Positions 1-6,038 of a DNA stretch of 6,377 nucleotides are shown piece after piece. Made by a program: the position numbers and the translations under genes. This DNA is from Deltaproteobacteria bacterium. GTDB taxonomy: Bacteria > Desulfobacterota > Binatia > Bin18. A model generated the notes under the pieces. The model searched no databases and was not told the DNA's origin. It saw only the letters and a program-made list of their open reading frames with translations. Location: contig JACQEL010000325.1 in NCBI GenBank assembly GCA_016200595.1, forward strand, positions 1 through 6,377. Direction: 5' to 3'. Positions within the stretch are counted from its first letter, which is position 1; every line of letters starts with the position of its first letter.

Positions 1-39
1 AATGACAGTCGTTTTGTTAGGCGCTGTTAATTTCATCAT
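1..39 (-). CDS. Start of the next dcw gene (partial; ftsQ is the best guess)
   Basis: After the murB stop codon a reading frame opens with two ATG codons in a row and stays open to the window edge, giving MMKLTAPNKTTVI. A GAGGAA Shine-Dalgarno sequence at 47-52 lies 7 bases before the first ATG. The gap to murB is only 13 bases, so this gene would belong to the same operon. In dcw clusters murB is normally followed by ddl or ftsQ. The visible residues lack the hydrophobic strand and glycine motif with which D-Ala-D-Ala ligases usually begin, and a short polar start suits the cytoplasmic tail of FtsQ better. Thirteen residues cannot establish identity, so no gene symbol is given. A competing frame starting at 46 stops after nine codons. 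Confidence 0.45.
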   Translation of the reverse strand, partial: MMKLTAPNKTTVI

Positions 40-46
40 TCATCAT

Positions 47-52
47 TTCCTC
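47..52 (-). promoter_or_regulatory. Ribosome binding site before the downstream gene
   Basis: GAGGAA on the minus strand, directly after the murB stop codon. It is 7 bases from the ATG at 39-37 but touches the out-of-frame ATGs at 46 and 43. The spacing favours 39 as the start of the next gene. Confidence 0.5.
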
Positions 53-970
53 TTACCATTCCCCGACTAAGCGTACTTCCGGCTCAAGCCAGACATGATT
101 TTTTTGCCAAACTGTCTGTTGGATTTGCTCCATGAGTTGCCTCACCTCGGCCGCGCTCGCTCTCCCGGTGTTGACAATGAAGTTCGCGTGTTGTTCGGAC
201 ACCTGCGCTCCTCCACGGACAAGACCCTTCAGACCGGCGGCTTCGATCAAGCGTCCGGCATAAGTTCCAGGAGGGTTTTTAAAGATCGAGCCAGCGTTCG
301 GGTAACCGTGCGGCTGCGTTTGCTGCCGTTTGCGTTGGGCTTCACGCATTGCTGCTGTGAGGACTTCCTGTGGCTGGCGTTGCACGTGGAATTCAATCTC
401 GGTCACGATCAGTCTTGGGGGGAGAGCGGTGCGCCGATAAGCAAATCCCAGTTTTTCTCCAGGCAAACGCACCAGTGTTCCATCCGGACAAATCCCCGAG
501 ATCGCTTCGACGACGCGACTCAGCTCACCGCCAAAGGCGCCGGCGTTCATTAACAGTCCACCACCCAGGCTTCCGGGAATACCTTCGGCAAATTCCACTC
601 CTCCATAGCCCTTGGCGATAGCCTCACGGACAAAGCGTCCTAAGGGACGAGCCGCGCCAACCCGTACACGTGCGCTATCTTCTTGTTCTTCCCAGCGGCT
701 GTAGTCGAATCCTTCTCCGAGCTTGATGACCACTCCACCAACGCCTTTATCGCTGATGAGGATGTTGGTGCCGCCGCCCAGCAGAAAGTAGGGCACGGAT
801 TCTTGGTGGAGAAGGGCGACGAGAGCCTGAAGTTCTGCGAGTGTGTCAGGCTCGGCAAAGACCTCTGCCGGACCGCCAACCCGAAAAGAGGTGTAGCGCA
901 GTAAGGGAACGGCAAAGCGTAACCGCTCGCCCAAAAGACTGCGCAAGCGCTCCCGCAGCTCAGTGCGCAT
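53..970 (-). CDS. murB: UDP-N-acetylenolpyruvoylglucosamine reductase MurB (type II)
   Basis: A cytoplasmic flavoenzyme that reduces UDP-GlcNAc-enolpyruvate to UDP-MurNAc with NADPH, the second committed step of peptidoglycan precursor synthesis. The protein has 305 residues. The N-terminal FAD-binding part shows TSFRVGGPA (28-36), GGGTNIL (65-71) and GIPGSLGGG with MNAGA (130-145). The C-terminal MurB domain has YRR (178-180), containing the expected substrate-binding arginine, then PNAGSIFKNP (224-233) with the likely catalytic serine at 228, and ends in LEPEVRLVGEW, which supplies the catalytic glutamate. Length and the compact C-terminal half fit type II MurB, which lacks the extra loop of the E. 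coli enzyme. The start at 970 is chosen because GGAGGA lies 5 bases upstream. The in-frame ATG at 1006 would only add 12 non-conserved residues inside murC. The gene overlaps the end of murC by 11 bases, which suggests coupled translation. Confidence 0.97.
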   Translation of the reverse strand: MRTELRERLRSLLGERLRFAVPLLRYTSFRVGGPAEVFAEPDTLAELQALVALLHQESVPYFLLGGGTNILISDKGVGGVVIKLGEGFDYSRWEEQEDSARVRVGAARPLGRFVREAIAKGYGGVEFAEGIPGSLGGGLLMNAGAFGGELSRVVEAISGICPDGTLVRLPGEKLGFAYRRTALPPRLIVTEIEFHVQRQPQEVLTAAMREAQRKRQQTQPHGYPNAGSIFKNPPGTYAGRLIEAAGLKGLVRGGAQVSEQHANFIVNTGRASAAEVRQLMEQIQQTVWQKNHVWLEPEVRLVGEW

Positions 971-2456
971 CTTTTTCCTCCCCACGCAACTGCGCGAGCA
1001 ATTCACTGCCAGTTCGGTAGATATCGCCGGCGCCCAAGGTCAGAACGATGTCTCCAGCTTGGACCAACTCCCGAGCGGCAGTAGCGAGGTCTTCGCGGCG
1101 TGGGACAAAGCGCACGTCCGCATGTCCACGCTTTTTCAGCGCTCGGTACAGCACTTCGCTTGAGATGCCCTCAAGATGTTCCTCGCCGGCTGGATAAATC
1201 TCGGTGAGCACTAAGACATCCGCGTCATCGAAAGCCGAAAGGAAATCGTCAAACAGATCACGCGTGCGGCTGTAGCGGTGCGGTTGGAACAGGGCGATGA
1301 GACGCCGGGTTCCCTCCCGCGCGACTCCTTCTCGTGCGGCGCGTAAAGTGGCACGGATCTCCTCCGGGTGATGGGCATAGTCATCGACCACCAGCACTCC
1401 AGCTGCTTCGCCTTTGACCTCGAAACGGCGTTGGATGCCGCCAAAGCTGTGTAAAGCCTCCTGTACCTGGGCGAAAGGAATGCCGAGTTCCCGGGCGACT
1501 GCTACCACCGCCAGCGCATTCAACGCGTAGTGGCGTCCCGGTAGGTTCAGACGGAGTTCGCCCAGGCGTTCGTCCCGATACCATACCTCACACGAAGTTG
1601 TCAGGTCCGAGACTTTCAGGTCGCGGGCGGTCAGTTCGGCCTCGGGGCTGAGTCCGTAGGTGATAAATCGTTTGCGTACATGTGGAAGGAGAGCACGGAC
1701 GTTGACACTATCCAAACACAAGGCGGCCCGGCCATAAAAAGGCACACGATTGATAAATTCCAAATAGGCGGCTTTCACTCGCTCCATGTCGCCGTAGAAA
1801 TCGAGGTGCTCGGGGTCAATATTGGTGACGACCACAATAGTAGGGGTGAGCAGCAGAAACGTGCCGTCGCTCTCATCAGCCTCGGCAACCAGAAAGCGAC
1901 CCTGACCCAGCCGAGCGTTCGAGCCCAGCACGTTGAGTTTGCCGCCGATCACCATGGTGGGATCGAGGTGGGCTTGCGCGAGCACTGCCGCCACCAGGGA
2001 GGTGGTTGTAGTCTTGCCGTGCGTACCAGCGACGGCGATGCCATACTTGAGCCGCATCAGTTCGGCCAGCATCTCCGCCCGGGGAATGACCGGGATCATG
2101 AGTTCACGAGCGCGGACGACTTCCGGGTTGGCATATTTCACCGCCGAGGAGATCACGACGACATCCACCTCAGGAGTGACCTGTTCGGCCCGATGACCAT
2201 AAGAGATACGCGCGCCAAGGGTCGCCAAGCGCCGCGTCGTCTCCGACTCGGCAATGTCTGAGCCACTGACTTGATACCCTAAATTGAGCAACACCTCAGC
2301 GATGCCGCTCATGCCAATACCGCCGATGCCGACAAAGTGGATGCAACAGTGAGTGCCAAACAGGACTTGGCCTTCTTTCCCGTTCATAGTCCCAGATTCC
2401 TGATTCACCAGTAAACGTTGAACGTTGAATGTTGAACGTTCAACTACTACTGACAT
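960..2456 (-). CDS. murC: UDP-N-acetylmuramate--L-alanine ligase MurC
   Basis: A cytoplasmic ATP-dependent ligase that joins L-alanine to UDP-MurNAc, the first amino acid of the stem peptide. From the start at 2456 the protein has 498 residues. The N-terminal UDP-binding Rossmann domain opens with HFVGIGGIGMSG (40-51). The central ATPase domain has the P-loop GTHGKTTTTS (144-153), EADESDGTF (192-200) and NIDPEHLDFYG (212-222). The C-terminal domain has GGIQRRFE (339-346), DDYAHHPEEI (358-367), FQPHRYSRT (390-398) and LGAGDIYRTG (474-483). All hallmark Mur ligase residues are present. The start at 2456 has GGAGGAA 5 bases upstream and overlaps murG by 10 bases. About 38 residues precede the conserved core, and part of them is translated from a 7-base repeat (2414-2444). 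The alternative ATG at 2387 gives a more typical 475 residues but has only a weak, distant AGGA. Identity is certain; the start is less so. Confidence 0.96.
   Translation of the reverse strand: MSVVVERSTFNVQRLLVNQESGTMNGKEGQVLFGTHCCIHFVGIGGIGMSGIAEVLLNLGYQVSGSDIAESETTRRLATLGARISYGHRAEQVTPEVDVVVISSAVKYANPEVVRARELMIPVIPRAEMLAELMRLKYGIAVAGTHGKTTTTSLVAAVLAQAHLDPTMVIGGKLNVLGSNARLGQGRFLVAEADESDGTFLLLTPTIVVVTNIDPEHLDFYGDMERVKAAYLEFINRVPFYGRAALCLDSVNVRALLPHVRKRFITYGLSPEAELTARDLKVSDLTTSCEVWYRDERLGELRLNLPGRHYALNALAVVAVARELGIPFAQVQEALHSFGGIQRRFEVKGEAAGVLVVDDYAHHPEEIRATLRAAREGVAREGTRRLIALFQPHRYSRTRDLFDDFLSAFDDADVLVLTEIYPAGEEHLEGISSEVLYRALKKRGHADVRFVPRREDLATAARELVQAGDIVLTLGAGDIYRTGSELLAQLRGEEKDAH
976..981 (-). 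promoter_or_regulatory. Ribosome binding site that sets the murB start
   Basis: GGAGGA on the minus strand within a GGGGAGGAAAAAG context, inside the last codons of murC and 5 bases before the ATG at 970-968. It is the main reason for preferring this start to the upstream ATG at 1006. Confidence 0.85.
2414..2444. repeat. Degenerate 7-base tandem repeat with a 14-base palindrome
   Basis: On the plus strand, units AACGTTG (2414-2420), AACGTTG (2421-2427), AATGTTG (2428-2434) and AACGTTC (2435-2441) are followed by a partial unit AAC. The last 14 bases, GTTGAACGTTCAAC at 2431-2444, are a perfect palindrome. The repeat lies immediately after the murG stop. If murC starts at 2456, it is translated as ERSTFNVQR in the N-terminal extension, which has no counterpart in the conserved MurC fold. 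It looks like a small dispersed repeat that entered a gene junction and kept the frame open. Whether it is dispersed elsewhere in the genome cannot be seen from one window. Confidence 0.8.
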
Positions 2457-3562
2457 ACGGCTTCCTCCAAGTCTGGCCGGTTGGAACGCGGGAGACACGC
2501 CAGACATTCCCGCACGACCGCGGCGGTGGCATCCGGGCGGCCGAGCGCAGCGGCAGCGCGCGCCATAGCTTCAAGCTGCTGGCGGTTGGTTATCAAGCTA
2601 TGAACGACCTCACTGACTCGCTCGGGAGTGAGGTCAGCATCAAGGATCAGGTGGGCGGCCCCAGCTTCGACCAGGACTTCAGCATTCGCGCGTTGGTGGT
2701 CATCAACTGCATAGGGATAGGGAATCAGGATCGCCGGCTTCCCGAGGGTGGTGAGCTCAGCCAAGGTTGTGGCTCCAGCGCGACAGACGACCAGGTCGGC
2801 GGCGGTATACACTTCTTGCATGTTGTCGATAAACGGGACCACTGTCGCGGCGATATCCAGCCGGGCGTAGGCAGCGCTGACCTCAGCGTGCTCGGCTTTC
2901 CCGGTCTGATGAATCACGCGCATATCTGCGCCGACAAGAGCGAGAGCTTGAGGAAGTATCTGGTTAAGGCGCCGCGCACCGGCGCTCCCGCCGAAGATGA
3001 GCAAGGTGAACTCGGTCGCTGAGGTAGACGCATGGGCCAGAGGAGCCGGACCACTCCAGCGTACCGGGTTGCCGGTATATACCGCTTTTTGTGGAGGAAA
3101 AAAGTGAGCCGTCCGCGGGAAACCGACACACACGCGGGTCGCGAATCGGCCAAGTAGTCGATTGGTGAGTCCAGGAATCACATTCGGTTCCAGGAGGACA
3201 CATGGCACCCGCCGGGCCCAGCCGGCTAACACCATGGGGCCGGAGGCATAGCCGCCGATACTGAAGATCAAGTCCGGGGCAAATTCGCGCACCACGCGCC
3301 ACGCCGCTTTCAGTCCCCGGAGTGCTGCCCAGAGCGCGCGGGCGACACCCCACCAGCTACGGCCGCGCAGTTGCTCTGCCGGAATGAGGCGCAGGGTAAA
3401 ACCGAGCCGTGGGATCACTTCTTTCTCCATCCCGCTGGCCGTTCCGACAAACAGCACTTCGGCGCCGACCTCCCGTCGCGCCGCCTCAGCGACCGCGATA
3501 CCCGGGAACAAGTGCCCGCCGGTGCCACTCGCAGCGAGGAGCAAGCGTATTCCTCTAGGCAT
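2447..3562 (-). CDS. murG: Lipid II synthase MurG (GlcNAc transferase)
   Basis: A membrane-associated GT-B glycosyltransferase on the cytoplasmic face that transfers GlcNAc from UDP-GlcNAc to lipid I, making lipid II. The protein has 371 residues, close to the usual length. The N-terminal acceptor domain has the first glycine-rich loop SGTGGHLFPG (12-21) and a second at SIGGYAS (101-107), followed by EPNVIPGLTNRLL (125-137) and TGNPVR (163-168). The C-terminal donor domain has GGSAGARRLN (191-200), QTGK (219-222), RAGATTLAEL (261-270) and PYPYAVDDHQRANA (281-294), which hold the UDP-GlcNAc-contacting glutamate and glutamine. Small departures are serine for the usual glycine at 12 and proline for the usual glutamine at 126. 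The ATG overlaps the ftsW stop in ATGCCTAG (8 bases). AGGGAG at 3573-3578 lies 10 bases upstream, so translation is probably coupled to ftsW. Confidence 0.97.
   Translation of the reverse strand: MPRGIRLLLAASGTGGHLFPGIAVAEAARREVGAEVLFVGTASGMEKEVIPRLGFTLRLIPAEQLRGRSWWGVARALWAALRGLKAAWRVVREFAPDLIFSIGGYASGPMVLAGWARRVPCVLLEPNVIPGLTNRLLGRFATRVCVGFPRTAHFFPPQKAVYTGNPVRWSGPAPLAHASTSATEFTLLIFGGSAGARRLNQILPQALALVGADMRVIHQTGKAEHAEVSAAYARLDIAATVVPFIDNMQEVYTAADLVVCRAGATTLAELTTLGKPAILIPYPYAVDDHQRANAEVLVEAGAAHLILDADLTPERVSEVVHSLITNRQQLEAMARAAAALGRPDATAAVVRECLACLPRSNRPDLEEAVCQ
2462..2468 (-). promoter_or_regulatory. Ribosome binding site that sets the murC start
   Basis: GGAGGAA on the minus strand, inside the last murG codons and 5 bases before the ATG at 2456-2454. 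It is the strongest SD near the murC start and supports initiation upstream of the 7-base repeat rather than at the ATG at 2387. Confidence 0.75.
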
Positions 3563-4697
3563 AGACGCGGTTCTCCCTGGGGATATCGCGGGAAAGATTG
3601 AGGAGCAGGCCGGTGTACGCTAAGGTCATGACTAAAGAGGAGCCACCATAGCTAATGAAGGGTAAGGGCAATCCCTTCGTCGGCAACATGCCGAGCACCA
3701 CGGCCATATTGAGGCCAGCCTGACACACCAACAAAAATGTGTAGCCGAAGGCGAGTAAGCGACCAAAGGGTTGCGGGTGACGTGTCGCGACACGCAAGCC
3801 GCGCATACCCAGCAAGGTGAAGAGCGCGAGAATCCCCATCGTCCCCCACAGTCCGGTTTCCTCGCCAACCACGGCAAAGATAAAGTCCGTATGAGCTTCT
3901 GGCAGGTAGAACATTTTCTGCCGACTCTCTCCCAGGCCGACCCCGCGAACTCCCCCGGCGCCAAAGGCCAGGAGGGATTGGTTGAGTTGGTAACTTTTCC
4001 CTTGCTTGTTCGCCGCGCGATTAAAAAAAGAGTCTAACCGGTCACTGCGATAGCTCGCCGTGATGATGGCAAAAACCAGCAACACTCCGCCACAGGCGGC
4101 CAGCGCGGCGAGATGCGGTATCCGTGCACCGGCGGCAAAAAGCAAGGCAAAGAGGATCATGCTGACAAACACTGCGCCGCCTAAGTCAGGCTCCAGGACA
4201 ATCAGCACGACCACTGTGCCGACGATCAGCAGAGGAGGGAGCAGACCGTAGAGAACGCTGGCGATACGTTCGCCTTTCTTGGCTAGGAAATGGGCAAGAT
4301 ACAAGACGGTCGCGCCTTTAGCGAATTCTGAAGGCTGAAAGTTCAGCGGTCCCAGATCAATCCAGCGATGGATCTTGCCGTGGGCCACTCCAGGCATAAA
4401 CACCACCAGCAAACCCAGGAAGGCAAGCACGAGCACCGGATAGGCGAGACGGCGGTACGCCGCCAAAGATAAAGAAGCGACCACCACAAGCCCGAGACTG
4501 CCGAGAGCGAGAGCAATTTGGTGCTTCCAGACGAAACGGTAAGGATCACCGAAGTGTTCGAACGCATAAAAATAGGTGGTGTTGAACACCATCACTTCGC
4601 CGACCAGCAAGAGCAAGACCACAGCTAACAACAGCCACGGGTCGATCGGCCTGCGTCGTTCTTGGGAGTCCATGCTGTTGGAGCGAATCGTCGTCAT
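3555..4697 (-). CDS. ftsW: Septal peptidoglycan glycosyltransferase FtsW (SEDS family)
   Basis: A polytopic inner-membrane protein of the divisome that polymerises lipid II into glycan strands together with its partner transpeptidase FtsI/PBP3. The 380-residue protein has a short cytoplasmic N-terminus rich in charged residues, then about ten hydrophobic segments beginning near residue 20. SEDS landmarks are HRWIDLGPLNFQPSEFAK (110-127), LEPDLGG (168-174), the large extracellular loop ending in LPEAHTDFIFAVVGEE (265-280) with the likely catalytic aspartate 271, and PTKGLPLPFISYGGSS (339-354). RodA is a possible confusion, but the position just before murG and the wording of the last motif favour FtsW. 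The start at 4697 has AAAGGTG just upstream; the in-frame ATG at 4673 has no SD. In the loop, residues 225-235 depart from the usual FLDPWADPQG pattern (see findings). A 218-base gap separates it from mraY. Confidence 0.95.
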   Translation of the reverse strand: MTTIRSNSMDSQERRRPIDPWLLLAVVLLLLVGEVMVFNTTYFYAFEHFGDPYRFVWKHQIALALGSLGLVVVASLSLAAYRRLAYPVLVLAFLGLLVVFMPGVAHGKIHRWIDLGPLNFQPSEFAKGATVLYLAHFLAKKGERIASVLYGLLPPLLIVGTVVVLIVLEPDLGGAVFVSMILFALLFAAGARIPHLAALAACGGVLLVFAIITASYRSDRLDSFFNRAANKQGKSYQLNQSLLAFGAGGVRGVGLGESRQKMFYLPEAHTDFIFAVVGEETGLWGTMGILALFTLLGMRGLRVATRHPQPFGRLLAFGYTFLLVCQAGLNMAVVLGMLPTKGLPLPFISYGGSSLVMTLAYTGLLLNLSRDIPRENRVYA

Positions 4698-4699
4698 AA

Positions 4700-4706
4700 C
4701 ACCTTT
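4700..4706 (-). promoter_or_regulatory. Ribosome binding site that sets the ftsW start
   Basis: AAAGGTG on the minus strand, with its AAAGG core 4 bases from the ATG at 4697-4695. The sequence before the alternative ATG at 4673 has no purine-rich match, so the longer form is preferred. Confidence 0.65.
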
Positions 4707-4719
4707 AATGATCTATGGG

Positions 4720-4900
4720 ACAAGCTATATGAAGAACACACCAAGATCGGGATTGAGAGGGAACACATTCCCGTCGGGGTGCCACGGGCAGCTTGCCTGC
4801 CCGTGCCCACCGCTCGCACTGGCGGACCAGCCGCCAGTGGCACCCGGACCGGAGGCTCGCTTGTCAAATCCATATCTTGGTGTGCCATGCATAGCGTTGT
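4720..4900. repeat. Symmetrical inverted-repeat element between mraY and ftsW (MITE- or REP-like)
   Basis: This fills nearly the whole 218-base gap. The outer arms, about 4720-4747 and 4874-4900, are imperfect inverted copies: ACAA and GCTAT at the outside, and an 11-base perfect match CACACCAAGAT (4737-4747) against ATCTTGGTGTG (4874-4884). Similarity then continues weakly inward (GGGATTGA against GGATTTGA). Spacers of 29 and 28 bases lead to a central palindrome at 4777-4845. All nested pairs share a centre near 4810-4811. There is no open reading frame with a recognisable protein and no clear target-site duplication. The form suits a miniature inverted-repeat transposable element or a large REP/BIME-like unit. 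In the transcript it would fold into a branched hairpin between mraY and ftsW. Mobility is inferred from the shape only. Confidence 0.7.
4777..4845. repeat. Central three-stem palindrome of the mraY-ftsW element
   Basis: The outer arms GGGTGCCAC (4777-4785) and GTGGCACCC (4837-4845) are exact inverted copies. Inside are two perfect 9-base hairpins with 5-base loops: CACGGGCAG/CTGCCCGTG (4783-4791 with 4797-4805) and CACTGGCGG/CCGCCAGTG (4817-4825 with 4831-4839). The outer and inner arms share a CAC/GTG triplet, so the sequence can form either a three-way junction (6-bp outer stem and two hairpins) or alternative pairings. The two hairpin arms match at 7 of 9 positions, which suggests they are related copies. 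No T-run follows on the minus strand, so it is not a standard intrinsic terminator. Confidence 0.85.
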
Positions 4901-4915
4901 TATCTGTCAGCAATT

Positions 4916-5992
4916 TTACCGTAATTTGAGCGTACTCAACGCGCCCAGCGCGCAGATCAGCGACACGATCCAGAAGCGCACGATAATCTGCGGTTCCGGC
5001 CAGCCCAAGAGCTCAAAATGGTGATGCAAAGGTGCCATGCGGAAAATCCGCTTGCGCCTGAGTTTGTACGACACCACCTGAAAGATGACCGAGGTCGCCT
5101 CAATCACAAAAACGCCACCCGCCAGGACCAGCACGATCTCCTGCTTGCTAATGAGGGCGACGACCCCCAAAGCCGCTCCGAGAGAGAGCGATCCCACGTC
5201 ACCCATAAACATCTGCGCCGGGTAGGCATTGAACCACAGGAACCCCAGGCCAGCCGCGGCTAAGGCGCCACAGAACACCGCCAGCTCGCCGGCGCCGGCA
5301 ACATAGCTCACCTGGAGATACTCGGCGATCTTCACGTGCCCGCTGACATAGGTGAAGATCGCGTACGTCACACTGGTAATCATGACCGGCCCGATGGCTA
5401 AGCCATCGAGTCCGTCGGTCAAGTTCACCGCGTTCGAGGCGCCGACCATGACCAGAGCGGCAAAGGGAACGTAGAACCACCCGAGGTTCGGGTGCACGTC
5501 TTTGAAGAAAGGAACCGGGACGGTGCTGTCAAATCCCGACAGATACAACAAGAGGAAAGCCGCTATGGTGGCAATGGCGAACTGCAGCACGAGTTTCTGT
5601 CTCCCAGTGAGACCTCGAGAGTTGCGACGTCTGAGCTTACGGTAATCATCGGCAAATCCGATCAAACCAAAACTCAGAGTGACGCCAAGGGCGAGCCACA
5701 CGTACGGGTTAGCGAGGTCTGCAAGGAGCAGGGTCGCTAAGGTGAGAGAAAACAGGATCAGCGCGCCGCCCATGGTTGGCGTCCCGGCTTTACTCTGGTG
5801 TGACGCTGGACCATCAGGGCGGATCTGTTGACCAACTTGCAGCGCCGTCAGGCGAGCAATCAACCAGGGACCAAAGAGAAATGACACGCTCAAGGCCATG
5901 ATAGCCGCCAAGAGCGTGCGGAACGTGATATAGCGGAACACGTTGAACGCCGAGTAGGTCGTGTGTAAGGGGTACAACAACGCGTATAACAT
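4916..5992 (-). CDS. mraY: Phospho-N-acetylmuramoyl-pentapeptide transferase MraY
   Basis: An inner-membrane enzyme that transfers phospho-MurNAc-pentapeptide from its UDP carrier to undecaprenyl phosphate, making lipid I. The 358-residue protein begins with the typical MLYALLYPLHTTYSAFNVFR and has about ten hydrophobic segments. The cytoplasmic active-site loops are intact: GTPTMGG (70-76), GFADDYRK with the aspartate pair 115-116, NAVNLTDGLDGLA (187-199), FMGDVGSLS with aspartate 265, and PLHHHFELLGW with the triple histidine 323-325. The start at 5992 is chosen because it gives the family's standard N-terminus and is preceded by GGGAAGG at 5997-6003. The frame is open to an ATG at 6058, but the extra 22 residues are not MraY-like and would overlap murE. 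It starts 46 bases after murE, with no murF between, and it is followed by the palindromic element where murD is expected. Confidence 0.97.
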   Translation of the reverse strand: MLYALLYPLHTTYSAFNVFRYITFRTLLAAIMALSVSFLFGPWLIARLTALQVGQQIRPDGPASHQSKAGTPTMGGALILFSLTLATLLLADLANPYVWLALGVTLSFGLIGFADDYRKLRRRNSRGLTGRQKLVLQFAIATIAAFLLLYLSGFDSTVPVPFFKDVHPNLGWFYVPFAALVMVGASNAVNLTDGLDGLAIGPVMITSVTYAIFTYVSGHVKIAEYLQVSYVAGAGELAVFCGALAAAGLGFLWFNAYPAQMFMGDVGSLSLGAALGVVALISKQEIVLVLAGGVFVIEATSVIFQVVSYKLRRKRIFRMAPLHHHFELLGWPEPQIIVRFWIVSLICALGALSTLKLR

Positions 5993-5996
5993 CAAG

Positions 5997-6003
5997 CCTT
6001 CCC
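5997..6003 (-). promoter_or_regulatory. Ribosome binding site that sets the mraY start
   Basis: GGGAAGG on the minus strand, 4 bases before the ATG at 5992-5990. Together with the conserved MraY N-terminus it excludes the upstream ATG at 6058. Confidence 0.7.
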
Positions 6004-6038
6004 ATCGGGGAGAATAAAAAGTGCGCAGAGCGAAAAGT

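Noticed and set aside
971..1006. Longer MurB start at the ATG at 1006
   Set aside because: It adds 12 residues encoded in another frame of murC. The start at 970 has GGAGGA at ideal spacing and gives a family-typical N-terminus.
2457..2507. Longer MurC start at the ATG at 2507
   Set aside because: It lies 61 bases inside murG, adds 17 residues unlike MurC, and has no clear ribosome binding site; 2456 has a strong one.
1680..3022. Plus-strand open frames of up to 197 codons opposite murC and murG
   Set aside because: They are antisense shadows of well-recognised genes, lack conserved motifs, and have no supporting start context.
4777..4845. Intrinsic terminator after mraY
   Set aside because: Stable hairpins are present, but no T-run follows on the coding strand, and the structure is symmetrical, unlike a terminator.
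4839..4867. A promoter for ftsW using TTGACA at 4862-4867 (minus strand)
   Set aside because: The -35 match is perfect, but the sequence about 17 bases downstream is GGTGCC inside the palindrome, nothing like a -10 box.
4698..4915. Remnant of murD in the mraY-ftsW gap
   Set aside because: No Mur ligase motif (P-loop, NHxxxHxD-like or C-terminal signature) is visible in any frame. The short frames here are translations of the palindrome.
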